NCBI RefSeq assembly: GCF_030269925.1
Contig: NC_085112.1
Span: 7,875,501 to 7,939,500 of the forward strand
Length of the DNA stretch: 64,000 bases
Reading direction: 5' to 3'
Origin: Bombyx mori
Lineage: Eukaryota; Arthropoda; Insecta; Lepidoptera; Bombycidae
Shown here: positions 45,110-55,669 of the stretch, piece by piece
How the letters are laid out: every line of letters begins with the position of its first letter
Numbering within the stretch: the stretch's first letter is position 1
Made by a program: the position numbers and the translations under genes
Notes under the pieces: model-generated
Told to the model about the DNA's origin: nothing
Seen by the model: only the letters and a program-made list of their open reading frames with translations
Databases searched by the model: none

Positions 45110-45677
45110 TTGTCCATTTTTATCTCCTCATATCATATCTAACATTTCAGTTTCGTACTTATGTATGTAACAAATTATTTTAACAGTTTGTTTTTAATAG
45201 TCATTTCAATTTTAAGATTAAAAAATGTTATTAAACGTTCTTTTTAGTATTGGACTAAATAATTTGTGATTAGCATCATTGAACATACTAGTAGCTGCCA
45301 TTGTGTACACGGTTCGTAAACATTTTAAACGTATACAAACATTAGATTCTCATTACAACTGCCGGTCCCAATTGATTGGAATCACTTTTGATAATTGAGG
45401 TCAATAATCGTCACGGTTAATTATTTTAATATACACTTAATATAACATTGGGCTCCCGTACGAGGCCTTTAGACTTAACAAATGACGCAAGTTAGTTTGA
45501 AACTGACTCATCCGAAGCTATGGCCGTAACGAGAAACGGCTATGACTGTCGTCCTGCGATTGTTTTATTAGAGTAAATTAATGGGACTGAATTTCTGTTT
45601 TTAGGTTGCAACCGGTTAAATTTTACGTTTTGACTTGCTATCAATCGCCAAAACTATAATGTGTAATAGTATAATCA
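45110..45677. other. no recognised feature
   Basis: AT-rich; nothing seen. Confidence 0.35.
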
Positions 45678-45816
45678 GTGTGCTTAGTGCGAGTTTTTTA
45701 ACGTTCTCGATAACGTAAAAGTTAACTGAAATTTGTATGCAGCGTACCAATTTGAGTCAACTATTTACCGAACTTTTACGCTATCGAGAACGTTAAAAAA
45801 TTCGCACTAAGCACAC
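45678..45816. mobile_element. 139-bp fold-back element
   Basis: The first 46 bp (GTGTGCTTAGTGCGAGTTTT...) and last 46 bp (...AAAATTCGCACTAAGCACAC) are inverted repeats with two mismatches around a spacer of about 47 bp. Typical of a very short MITE; target duplication unclear. Confidence 0.85.
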
Positions 45817-46370
45817 ACGTGAGTTGCGAGTGGTTCGGATTTGGAGAGATATAGCCCCTGCGCCGCCGCCCGTCTCCCCTTTATAGGATAGCATATCGGC
45901 TCTTTTATGTTTTAGAGTTTGGCTGCAATAAACATACTGGACAACTGTTTTGTATGAGCTGTCAAGCGGTCCTCATAGTTGGCTGACTATAGTTTATCTT
46001 CGTTCAATGTGGTTGGTATTTCCAGGTACTTGAGGAATTCCGAATTTCAAGTATACCAAAGCGCCGTTGAGAGTATTTTAGTGTGGTGAATAGACGCTCA
46101 TGATTGTATGTTACGTAAATCATTGTTGGACTGGAGCTGACAACTCATGCTGTTTAATAAATCCATACTGATATATTGAAGACGAAAGTGAGTTTGTTAC
46201 AATTTCACGTATTATTAACTGAACCGGTCATCATGAAATCTTCATTAGGTACACGTCTTCAGGAGTACACAAAAGAACACAGAACGAATGTTTTTTTCTA
46301 CATATTTCTCGCAAAAACTAGAAAATGTGATGCTACAGCGAGTTGAAAATAAACAATTCCAAGTACCTAC
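45817..46370. other. unassigned, possible LTR-like scrap
   Basis: A GC-rich patch (CGCCGCCGCCCGTCTCCC) is followed by TTTATA and, 70 bp on, CAATAAACA, a spacing seen in LTR R regions, but I found no paired LTR or primer site. Confidence 0.25.
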
Positions 46371-46721
46371 TTATTTTACACCATCAACAGATAACCATTG
46401 ATACAGGAAATCTACATGACGTGGGTGGACACTCCAGTAACTAAAGGACCTAAGGGCATCACGTGCTAGGTATTGATTGTGGTTTGGCTGCGGAAATTGG
46501 AGAGGAATAATAGAATGTAAAGTTAAAATAAATTCATGCTCTTTGATAGTTATAAATCTCACATGATACAGAATATTACACGTTCTTATAATATCACAAA
46601 CATTGAACGAACGATAACAATGTTCAAAAATAACAAATCCAATTCGATTTGAGTTAAATAGCAAAGAGAATACGGTGGATGAGTTAGGATAGCTATCTTT
46701 CATTGTTGCATGTTCATACAT
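46371..46721 (-). CDS. orphan open frame, 116 codons, doubtful
   Basis: ATG at 46721 to stop at 46371. The product (starts MYEHATMKDSYPNSSTVFSL, ends QWLSVDGVK) has a fairly balanced composition with several aromatic and His residues. No domain, signal peptide or promoter is recognised. It may be a chance frame. Confidence 0.2.
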   Translation of the reverse strand: MYEHATMKDSYPNSSTVFSLLFNSNRIGFVIFEHCYRSFNVCDIIRTCNILYHVRFITIKEHEFILTLHSIIPLQFPQPNHNQYLARDALRSFSYWSVHPRHVDFLYQWLSVDGVK

Positions 46722-47482
46722 ACAGTATTTTATAAATTATATTCATCAGTAAATATTTGATCGAGCGGTGGAGTTCACAAAATCTTGAATCGTTTTAATT
46801 TTAGCAGTAATGAACAAAACTTCTGTTGCAGTATTAAGAGCAGAGTCCAATACGTCTTGTTTTAAGTTTCATCGATAATCTGTAAATGAATTAATGAAAG
46901 TGCTCGAATCAAAAGTATGTAATTACTTTAAAAAAAATATTCAGACATCCTGTCTACGGTTTGAATTGTTTCCGAATTCAAATACATACTGAATGTGTCT
47001 ACATTACAGACTTCCCTTCCCTTGGAATACGCTTCTGTGAAATGATTTGGAGATTGTACGAAATTTCTTATTTGTTTTGATAAAACGCCACCCAATCTGG
47101 TTGGCGCCCGGCCAAGAAGTCTGGGTAGTCCGTGTTTTCTACATTATAGAAACTGTGCTCGTTATATTTAGTAATGAGGCGTAAACCCGCGAAAAAAACG
47201 CGTAAATGTGGATTTTAACCGTGTTCATGTTTTATGCGCAGCTATTTGTGGCGCAGTTATTCGTAACGGTCCATTTTGTCTCGCTCAGACAGAGGGGAAG
47301 TGTCATTTTTCAAAAGGAATTAAGTCACAAACACGTACGTTAATCCTAAATGATAATGTACCGGACGTTACGTCTTCCTATTATTTATCATTCTTATAAT
47401 AAAATAATAATAATTTATTTCAGACAACGTCCCTAGTGCTCAATCTTAAAAAAATATTTTTTATCTCAGTTGAGAGTACTTA

Positions 47483-47776
47483 CTGTGGGAAGTGTTGCAC
47501 AGTTTGTCATTGTTTGTCAGTGTCGTTATTGTAGGTTCTAATTACATTTTCACAATTGACAGGTCTGATTTTGTACTCAGTTTTTGCAATACTTGGAAAA
47601 CAATTGAAAACGCCCGTGTGATCGTTGACTAAATTGGCCATGAGCGGATAGAGGTCACTTGGCTTGTACCACGGTCCAAGGATTGTCGTTTTTGTCGGGA
47701 GCGCGCTAGTGCATAGCGATGAAATTACTTCAAAATTTTGTGCTGAGTAGAAGTCATTAACAGCCGTTGCTGACAT
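47483..47776 (-). CDS. candidate exon / open frame with downstream donor, unidentified
   Basis: An open minus frame from ATG 47776 (MSATAVNDFY..., ILGPWYKPSDLYPLMANLVN, KTEYKIRPVNCENV) stops at 47507. A consensus donor CACA/GTAAGT lies at 47483. An acceptor-like ACTTCTACTCAG lies at about 47758-47747. It could be a 5' exon of RUSC carrying mostly UTR, because the shifted frame ending at the donor has phase 1, as the 42389 exon needs. It could also be a pseudogene piece or chance. Confidence 0.3.
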
Positions 47777-48127
47777 TCTATTGCGTCGATTAGTGATTAA
47801 ACAATTGCGCTAACGTCACGAACAACTCTGAAAGTTTCTCTCAGTTTGGTGGTAAATTCTTTGATGTATTTCGTATTTTATTAAAAATTTTGTTTACCGC
47901 CATTAATAAATTCAATAGACTATATTGCAATGATTTTATCGTACCCATGATTTTGTAACCCAATAACAAAAGCAGAACGAAAACGTGAGAATGGTAACAC
48001 GTCACATAAATACCTTTCACCTCCCCCGTGGGCTAGGCTTTCCTTAAATGGAGCTAGCTAGAACGCCAGGGACCACCGAGCATGCTGTAGAAATACTCGG
48101 CTTACAAACCAGACATGTTCCAAGAAT

Positions 48128-48865
48128 GTGTTTAATGTATCCTATAGATGTATTATGTTTCAGTAAACATTAAGTTTGTTGCAAGTTGTGTGGCTTGACC
48201 TTTTTAGATAAGTAAACAACAAAGCATGGAGATAGATCAAGGAATCGAATATGTTTAATGTATCCTATAGATATATTAAGTTTCAGTAAACATTAAGTTT
48301 GTTGCAAGTTGTGTGGCTTGACCTTTTTAGATAAGTAAACAACAAAGCATGGAGATAGATCAAGGAATCGCATATGTTTAATGTATCCTATAGATATTTT
48401 AAGTTTCAGTAAACATTAAGTTTGTTGCAAGTTGTGTGGCTTGACCTTTTTACATAAGTAAACAACAAAGCATGGAGATAGATCAAGGAATCGAATATGT
48501 TTAATGTATCCTATAGATATATTAAGTTTCAGTAAACATTAAGTTTGTTGCAAGTTGTGTGGCTTGACCTTTTTAGATAAGTAAACAACAAAGCATGGAG
48601 ATAGATCAAGGAATCGAATATGTTTAATGTATCCTATAGATATATTAAGTTTCAGTAAACATTAAGTTTGTTGCAAGTTGTGTGGCTTGACCTTTTTAGA
48701 TAAGTAAACAACAAAGCATGGAGATAGATCAAGGAATCGCATATGTTTAATGTATCCTATAGATATTTTAAGTTTCAGTAAACATTAAGTTTGTTGCAAG
48801 TTGTGTGGCTTGACCTTTTTACATAAGTAAACAACAAAGCATGGAGATAGATTAAGGAATCGAAT
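48128..48865 (+). repeat. 123-bp tandem repeat, six copies, trimeric higher-order structure
   Basis: Copies start at 48128, 48251, 48374, 48497, 48620 and 48743, each opening (A/G)TGTTTAATGTATCCTATAG and ending near GGAATCG(A/C)AT. Variant bases repeat every three copies: copies 2 and 5 end CGCAT; copies 3 and 6 share ATATTTTAAG and TTTACATAAG. The array is therefore two copies of a 369-bp trimer. No open frame through the unit. Confidence 0.97.
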
Positions 48866-50190
48866 ATCTACTGTGATCATCCCACTATTTACAATTTGGC
48901 TTTCGACACTAATATTTGATTCTATTAATTGTTAGGACCATTTTATTCAAATTACCTAATTAGAAACATAGTAAAATATTAATAGCAAACTCTGTTGAAG
49001 TATGTTTAAAATATATTTATTTAGAATCAATCCTCGCGCCCATTATTTATGTAAATATTAAAAGTAGGAAATAATAACAGACTAAGACTTATGATTATTT
49101 TATAACTTAAATTCTAATTTCATAACTATCCTAAATTTTGTTGACTTCCGCCCTGGCACAAAGAGGCGGGGCGTGATGCACGCAAAATGGCGAACGACAC
49201 ACTGATTTAGCGAGGACGGAAGCAAGACGTACTTTACAAAAGCGTATCGATTAAGGCAATTAGTGTACTTTAAAACCTATTTAAAGTTGTGGAAATAAAG
49301 GAAGTGTAATCAAACAGCATTTGGATTGTTTTTTTTTGGTGAAAGCCAAAATAATAAAATCAGGTCCATTTAGTTAGTTTAGGTTGGGAATAATTTGATT
49401 TGTATCACTAGTTACTACGAACCTATATTTTTGGAATTAGTTCAAATTTTATTTTACGGCAATTGATCTCATATTAGTCGGAAATGATACATGAACCCAA
49501 CGATGAGTGACGTTCCATACTGATCAAATTGAGCCAGCAGACAACCGGGAAAACAATCAAAATTCATGAGATCATTTTAATCACTAGCTCGTATGAGTTT
49601 TAAACGGCTTATTCACTTGTGTTACGTAATATAGTTTCAAAATCTAGATCAGGAGATAACTTCAGTTAATTATTATAATTTTCATAAAATTACTTATATA
49701 ATAAATGCAATGAAAAGCAAATGAGAAAAAGTGCCATTAAGGCGACAACAATTTTATCTGTGGTCGTTTTTAAGTTCATTTTGTTATTATGTGATACTTA
49801 AAATTTTATTTAAAGTAATAATAGCAGTATACAGAAACACTTTCCTCTTCGCTTTGCCTCGGTGAATACTCTCAACATAATTAACGGTGATCCTAAAAGC
49901 AACATTAGTGATATTTTTAGCTTCGCAAGTGACTCATAAGAAAAACGATTCGCGAAACTAAAGGGACGACAAAAAAAGGAGAGATTCAAGAAGGCGCCAG
50001 TTAATTTCAACGCGCCTCCACGACATCCAACTCAAAATGGAAGAAAACCAATCTTATAAATAGAATATACTCCGGTGCATCGTGCATGACCAATTCTCTA
50101 ATAGTGTACTTGATCTTTGAATAATTGTTAATTTTGTGTTTGTATTATAAAGAGATAGACATGTCGGGCTTTTGAAGAGCTTTAACTCAC
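48866..50190. other. no recognised gene
   Basis: AT-rich with one GC-richer spot at 49145-49215 (CCGCCCTGGCACAAAGAGGC). Nothing assignable. Confidence 0.35.
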
Positions 50191-50294
50191 AGCTTTGAAT
50201 GTAAAGCTCGCCATCAAAGCATAGCGTCTACTTCTTGTGAAATCTGCAAGAACCTGATCCGTGTGTAGTTTCTTTGTCTCTGGATCATCGATTT
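50191..50294 (-). CDS. exon-like segment, unidentified protein
   Basis: Acceptor TTTAATGTAG (ends 50295) and donor GTGAGT (from 50190) enclose 104 nt, phase 1 in and 0 out: IDDPETKKLHTDQVLADFTR then SRRYALMASFTFKA. The composition and splice sites look genuine. Its phase does not fit directly onto the RUSC exon at 42389, so it would need a linking exon or belong to another gene. Confidence 0.35.
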
Positions 50295-51515
50295 CTACAT
50301 TAAATATTTTATCTACAAAAGTTTTTGATAGATTATATTATAGATGTCTCTGTTAAAATCAATCTGACATCTTTGCAATTTTCAATCTCTACGTTCAACT
50401 TGATGTGGCAATTCATAATTACCTCTAATCGTTTGTGATCAAATATATAAGCGATTAATATTTAAATTTAAGTATTTCCAAGCGAAGAATTTCCCACTAT
50501 GTATTTATTTCGAAATACAAATGATTTTACAATGATTATAAACTCGTCAATATACATAGTTGCAAAATCTGGTCGATACATTATCTCCCACTCATATTGC
50601 ATTAAATAACATTCGTCTATCAACATTTTCGAGTTCAGTATTACATTTTTACAAAGGGACGTCTTTGTAAAGACAACATTTTGAGTTATCTGGCTTCTTA
50701 TATCAAAATAGGTTAGATGACCGTTTTTGAAGTCACAAAATACGAATACCTACTTAATTATCTTCAAAATACATAATACCATTGGAATTAAATGGATGAA
50801 GCCATACTTTCATTATCTCTCACTTTTGTTCAGATAATGGCTAAATGCTCTGTTAAATTCGACAATTGAAAAAAAAAACGAGCTCAGACGAGCTGAATCA
50901 TTTCAATATTTTTATAAAATAAAAAATAAAAAGTAATATCATTGGTGGGCGTTCGTCCATTGATTGATTCCATAATACACAAACAAAGATGACTAACGTA
51001 ATGCTAATCTGGAGTCACGGTCATCTGCGTGTGCAGAGACCTGCCACACACCAGCAATTTAGATGCGATACAAATGACAACTTCCTTTTTCGTATTGCGA
51101 ATTGAATGAAGTGTCCCTCTGTAGACGGTTGTAGCAATTTTATTGTTACCACGAGACTTAATAATTTGTAAACCAAAGTATAAATAATTTAGATTACGTT
51201 TGTATTATTTTCATTAACTCTCTTTTTATTTTCATTGATATAAGAGAGAAGGCATGAACATCAGCCGTAGTAACTGGGTAACTTTTTTCTAAAAGAAAGA
51301 AAACACTTTAACAAGACCATTATAAGTGGTTTTTTACCTCAGAAAATAAATAAGTACTCAGGCAACTCAGCCTCATTTTTAGAAAGTCGAGATTAGTATT
51401 TAGCTATTCTAAGCCAAGAATATTAGAATATTCTGGACTTAATAATCATTTAAAATCAATGAATAATAAGGCAGATTTAACGACAAATCTGGAGCCCTTG
51501 TGAGAATTTTAATAT
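50295..51515. other. no recognised feature
   Basis: AT-rich; nothing seen. Confidence 0.35.
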
Positions 51516-51960
51516 CACGATGTCGTCGTTGCCTAAAGGATAAGACGCCCGGTGCATTCGTATCGAGCGATGCAACTGTGTCGGTGTTCGAATCCCGTAG
51601 CCAGGTACCAATCCTTCTAATGATGTACATGCTTAGACATGTTTACGAATGACATTCACAATGCAGAAATAGCAACGTGTATAAAAATCAAACCCCCAAA
51701 AATTTTATTTTTGTAATTACTGTCGACGGTAGGGTGCCGTGTGAGCCCTTATGGGTACCACCACTCTTTTATTACTACCGTGAAGCAGTACTGCGCATCG
51801 ATTTAAAAGATATAGCGGCAGTTGTACTATAAAGCTGAGACTTAAAACTCATGTCTCCATTTACGTTGCCGATGTCTATGTGCTCCGGTACCCACTTTGC
51901 CATGATAATGCTTCACTAGCGCATAAAATGAATTTATAATAATTTTTTCTTTGTCGTACA
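51516..51960 (+). repeat. full-length Bm1-like SINE with tRNA-related head
   Basis: Starts GTCGTTGCCTAAAGGATAAG with A-box-like sequence and a B box in GGTGTTCGAATCCCG (pol III promoter), then the Bm1 body (CAAACCCCCAAAAATT, GGTACCACCACTC, GTGAAGCAGTACTGCG). Heavily mutated at the 3' end. The tRNA-like part is a SINE promoter and not a tRNA gene. Confidence 0.85.
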
Positions 51961-52675
51961 CATATGGGCTCAACGAACTTAAAGCAACGTTGGGAGACAT
52001 ATCACATTAGTAAGATGACGTGGCATTTAATTATCGTTCTGATATTTTGTCGGATGACTCAACCGATTTACATAATGTCCGTCTGTTCGTATACGGTCGC
52101 CTAACCCATTGAGCCATGGAGGCTACATTAATTACGCAGATTTCGTTTCTCTTTTTACTAAAAACAAGAGCTATTCGTTCAGTTCAATTTTCTTTAAATT
52201 GTAGTTGTCGAATTCGTAAATAAATAAATCTAACTATCAATCTTATTTCACACGAGAATTGATAAACATTAGATAACATGTTGTAATACGTCATATCTCT
52301 TTTCGTGAAAATGATAGTAGAAAAAGTATCTTTATTTATAAAACTGAGCAATCAATATATACGATTTAACGCATGACCCCTCGTCGATTAGAATACAAAG
52401 AGGGAGTCAGCGGATTGGTTTCATTGTGCGTACATTCAAATTACATGCGTTAAGTCCTCTTACATATTAATGACAAATCAAATTCTATTGTTTAGCACGA
52501 CTGCATTCATTATCGATTGAATGCATAAAATTAATGCTACGAATTTAATTAATATGTTTCCATAACTTTTCATTCAACATTACATATTCGCTCTTTCCGT
52601 CGTGACGATAAATCGTACCTTTTATAGACATTTTCTATTGACCATGTATTATAAGATCAAGAATCGATTTCCCAG
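51961..52675. other. no recognised feature
   Basis: AT-rich; nothing seen. Confidence 0.35.
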
Positions 52676-52833
52676 GCGGTAATGTTTATGCGATTAAAAA
52701 TGGAAATAAATTAGTAGTCCACGGAACTGTTACGGATGCTGTCAAACAAAACGTTTCCTTGATCCTATCTAGTAAAGACTTTGAACATGCAATATCAGCT
52801 TTCTCTATTGATATTGTTTTTTCATATATATGA
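52676..52833 (+). pseudogene. galectin-like fragment, possible exon
   Basis: After an acceptor-like GATTTCCCAG, an open frame reads GNVYAIKNGNKLVVHGTVTD then AVKQNVSLILSS, stopping at 52831-52833. The pattern G-x-L-x-V-x-G-x-V-x-x-A-x-x-x-x-x-L-x-L resembles the first strands of a galectin carbohydrate-recognition domain. The ligand-contacting HxNxR segment does not follow. A GTAAAG donor candidate lies at 52772. It may be a single exon or a decayed fragment; the antisense frame is its shadow. Confidence 0.3.
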
Positions 52834-53281
52834 CTTTTGCCTCTTATCCTAAAACTTTTGCTGGTTCTTTCACTGTCAAAATTCAAAACCATACAACATA
52901 ATGTATATTTGTAAGCAATACACTAGCGACGTTGTCGTCCTTGACTCGCGAGCTGGCGCCACTAGCCGACGCCTGGCCCTGTACCAAACCAGCTTGAATA
53001 CTATTCCTATTTCGAGAAGAGAAAGGTTCCCAAACCCACATCGTACATTATCTCATTTGTAGAGCTTATGCTTCGTTTCGTATTGGATTTTACATTTAGT
53101 TGAAGAAAATGCTTTTATAGTTATTCAATTCATGGGCAAGGTTTTCTTGTTAAATGAAATAATTTAAAAATATAAACAACTCAACAAAAATTGTATCGAC
53201 GTGCCGTGCATATTCCAAGTACCGTGGAAAGACATACTTTGATTTATTATTAAAATACGCGTTTTGAATTGAGAAACTCAA
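52834..53281. other. short GC-richer open segment, unassigned
   Basis: 52905-53077 is open on + in two frames (for example CKQYTSDVVVLDSRAGATSR). No family recognised. Possibly repeat-derived. Confidence 0.25.
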
Positions 53282-53712
53282 CTATATATTAATACGTGAA
53301 GCAAAAACTTTGTATCCCTTTTTACGAAAATTGCGCGAACGGAGGAGTATGAAAATTTCCACAATTATAGAGAATATAGAAAAGAAGTGCACAATGCTAA
53401 TATTTTTTTTAAATAATGCATAAACGATACATTAAATCAATAAAGAATACATTACACACACTACATACCATGTATTTGATGCACACACGCATGCATACTA
53501 TTTATTGTCAAACTTTTGTTCTTGACGTCTGTGGTCAAATTGGGAATAGATTATATATTTTTTGTCTTTATTAATATTTTTTTATAGTGTAGCCTTGACG
53601 AAATTTGTGATTATAGAAGTATAAAATACAATCATAATAGTGTACAAACTTACAATTCCAATTAAGTAATTTAAGTATTGTCGATTTTCGACTACTGCGG
53701 GACCTCTAGTTA
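53282..53712 (+). repeat. dispersed repeat family G (copy 2)
   Basis: Aligned by eye with 23575-23985: ATTAATACGTGAAGCAAAAA at the start, TCGACTACTGCGGGACCTCTA at the end, with small indels. Confidence 0.85.
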
Positions 53713-55574
53713 TTTTAAATAAGTATGTACAATATAACGCGTTTCATTTGTCGGTAAGAAATAGAAACGTACTTATTTCGCGTGCAAAAACAACATACTG
53801 TCGTCTCTGCAAAAACATCATATTGATATTTTACTCTTTTGCTGCACAAAAGGACAGACCAACCTACTTTTGGATTTATCATGTAGATAATTTAAAATAA
53901 GAAGAAGACGAAAAATATCGTGTTAGGACAAGGTTCGAAAATTTCTGTATCGATTCGCTTCCAATTGTCCGCGAAGCACCTTGCAATAATTGTGTTACAA
54001 ATCACCGTGAAAGGGTCCGTGATTGTTTGAATGATTGCATAGTTATTTAAATTGCATTTTACGCTTGTCAAATATTGTTAAGAAAACAAGGTTTTTTATC
54101 TCTTCTTGCAATTAGGAGTACATAAAGTAATAAATAATGATTAAATTATACCAAAAAGCTTCTTGTTTTAAAACTGATAACATAAAACTCAAGCTTTGAT
54201 CAGAAAATGAAATCTCAAGCTAATGAAAGTAAAGTTCAAGTTATTTTTAGGGCAGAAGATCTTAGCATTCTTCATAAACTCCTTTTATCTTAGTGGTTTA
54301 TTCTGATTTTTTACGGGTTGGTACCATAGTATTTTCAATTTCTGTCGCGAGGTAATAATGGTTAAGAATTTGCTGTGCTTTATTGACTCTTTGATTATTA
54401 GTCGCCTACGTATCTTACAGACTTATGTCAATATATCGCACTCTCAATCTTCGTTGTTCACAGAATCTCATACACGCCAACAACTTCGTACAAGCGGTCT
54501 TTTGTCTAATTCATATTCTGCAACTATTATTAAGCAAGCTATTCTTCTCTGAAATCGTATAAAAATGTATCTTCAAAAAATTAGTTCCCGTTTAAAAGAA
54601 AACTACATTAATACTTTCTTCGTTCAGATCATTATTGTGTTCTTAACGTAATCTGTACCGCCATAGTATGAGTATTTATGTAAGTATTTATTATTGTATG
54701 TTGTAGATAAAGGTAGATGTAACTTAAGTCTTACTTAGGCTATTTTGTGCATTGCCCCAAAAAAATATTTAAATTACAAAGTAGCGGTTGTACAAACTGG
54801 TAAGGAAACCTTTAAGGCATTAAGTGTAACAATGGTATTTGTTTGTGCATTAAAGATTACATAAACAAATAAGTTTATCCTTTTGCAAATTCTTCCCTTT
54901 CAGAGCTCTATTACATTGTCATCAATTATGGTCAAACGGTATACCCAAGTCAATGACCATGTGACATGACATGCGCTTCAAATACCGTAACGGCCGTCTT
55001 AATAAAGTCACGCTAACAGCGACGAATTTAGGACACTATTACTTGCAATTGAAAATATTTTCCTACAATACAACGGATAATCTTTTCTACATTAAAAGAT
55101 TAAGCGTGATCGAAAACATAAACCATCGTGGACTTTATAAAAAGAATCAACATTTATTTAATTTCCTGACGTCAAGGTTTGTTCCTCGTAACTGTAATAA
55201 GGCTTTGGCGCTGTATTCCGTATGATTGTATCACGGCCATTGCGTGTCCCTTGCATTTCGGTTGCGCTATTCCAGTTTCGTTTCGTGACAATCCGTAATT
55301 AATATCAATGTTCTCTAACTACCATCGCTTAGTCCGTAAGCCTTGTCAACTGAGTCATCACACCCAGATAGATATCTAAGTACTGAATGTATTTTGTGTA
55401 GAATTCGCAGAATATCGGTCTTGTGGAAAAAAAACTCTTGAATATCGACTATAGTTGAACTAAAGGATTCGTTTACAATAATATTTGAATAATACACGGG
55501 TTCATATTGTGTGAACGGTATCAATCGAAATAATCTAGAAGTTTCCTGAAGTGGGAGTATCACCGAGTTGATTG
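53713..55574. other. no recognised gene
   Basis: AT-rich; + frames at 54358-54552 and 54971-55225 have no family features. Confidence 0.3.
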
Positions 55575-55669
55575 CGGTATATAAATAGTCGCTCGGAATA
55601 CCGACTGGAGCCAGTCGGCGTGGACAATGGATTCCGTAGACGAGACGCGTTCCATATGGATGAGCTTGT
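55575..55669 (+). promoter_or_regulatory. candidate core promoter with short first exon
   Basis: TATATAAATAG at about 55578-55588 is followed by an 8-bp palindromic stem (CCGACTGG / CCAGTCGG, 55601-55618), a CCAGTC initiator-like site, and ATG at 55627 opening MDSVDETRSIWMSL with a GTAAAG donor candidate. No downstream exon was found. Confidence 0.25.

Noticed and set aside
45817..45990. Solo LTR of a retrotransposon
   Set aside because: TATA-like and AATAAA spacing is suggestive, but no TG...CA ends, target duplication or second copy was found.
48128..48865. CRISPR-like array
   Set aside because: Units are directly abutting 123-bp tandem copies without unique spacers, in a eukaryotic genome.
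51516..51590. Possible tRNA gene with B box GGTTCGAATCC-like sequence
   Set aside because: No cloverleaf closes and the Bm1 SINE body follows directly; it is the tRNA-derived SINE head.
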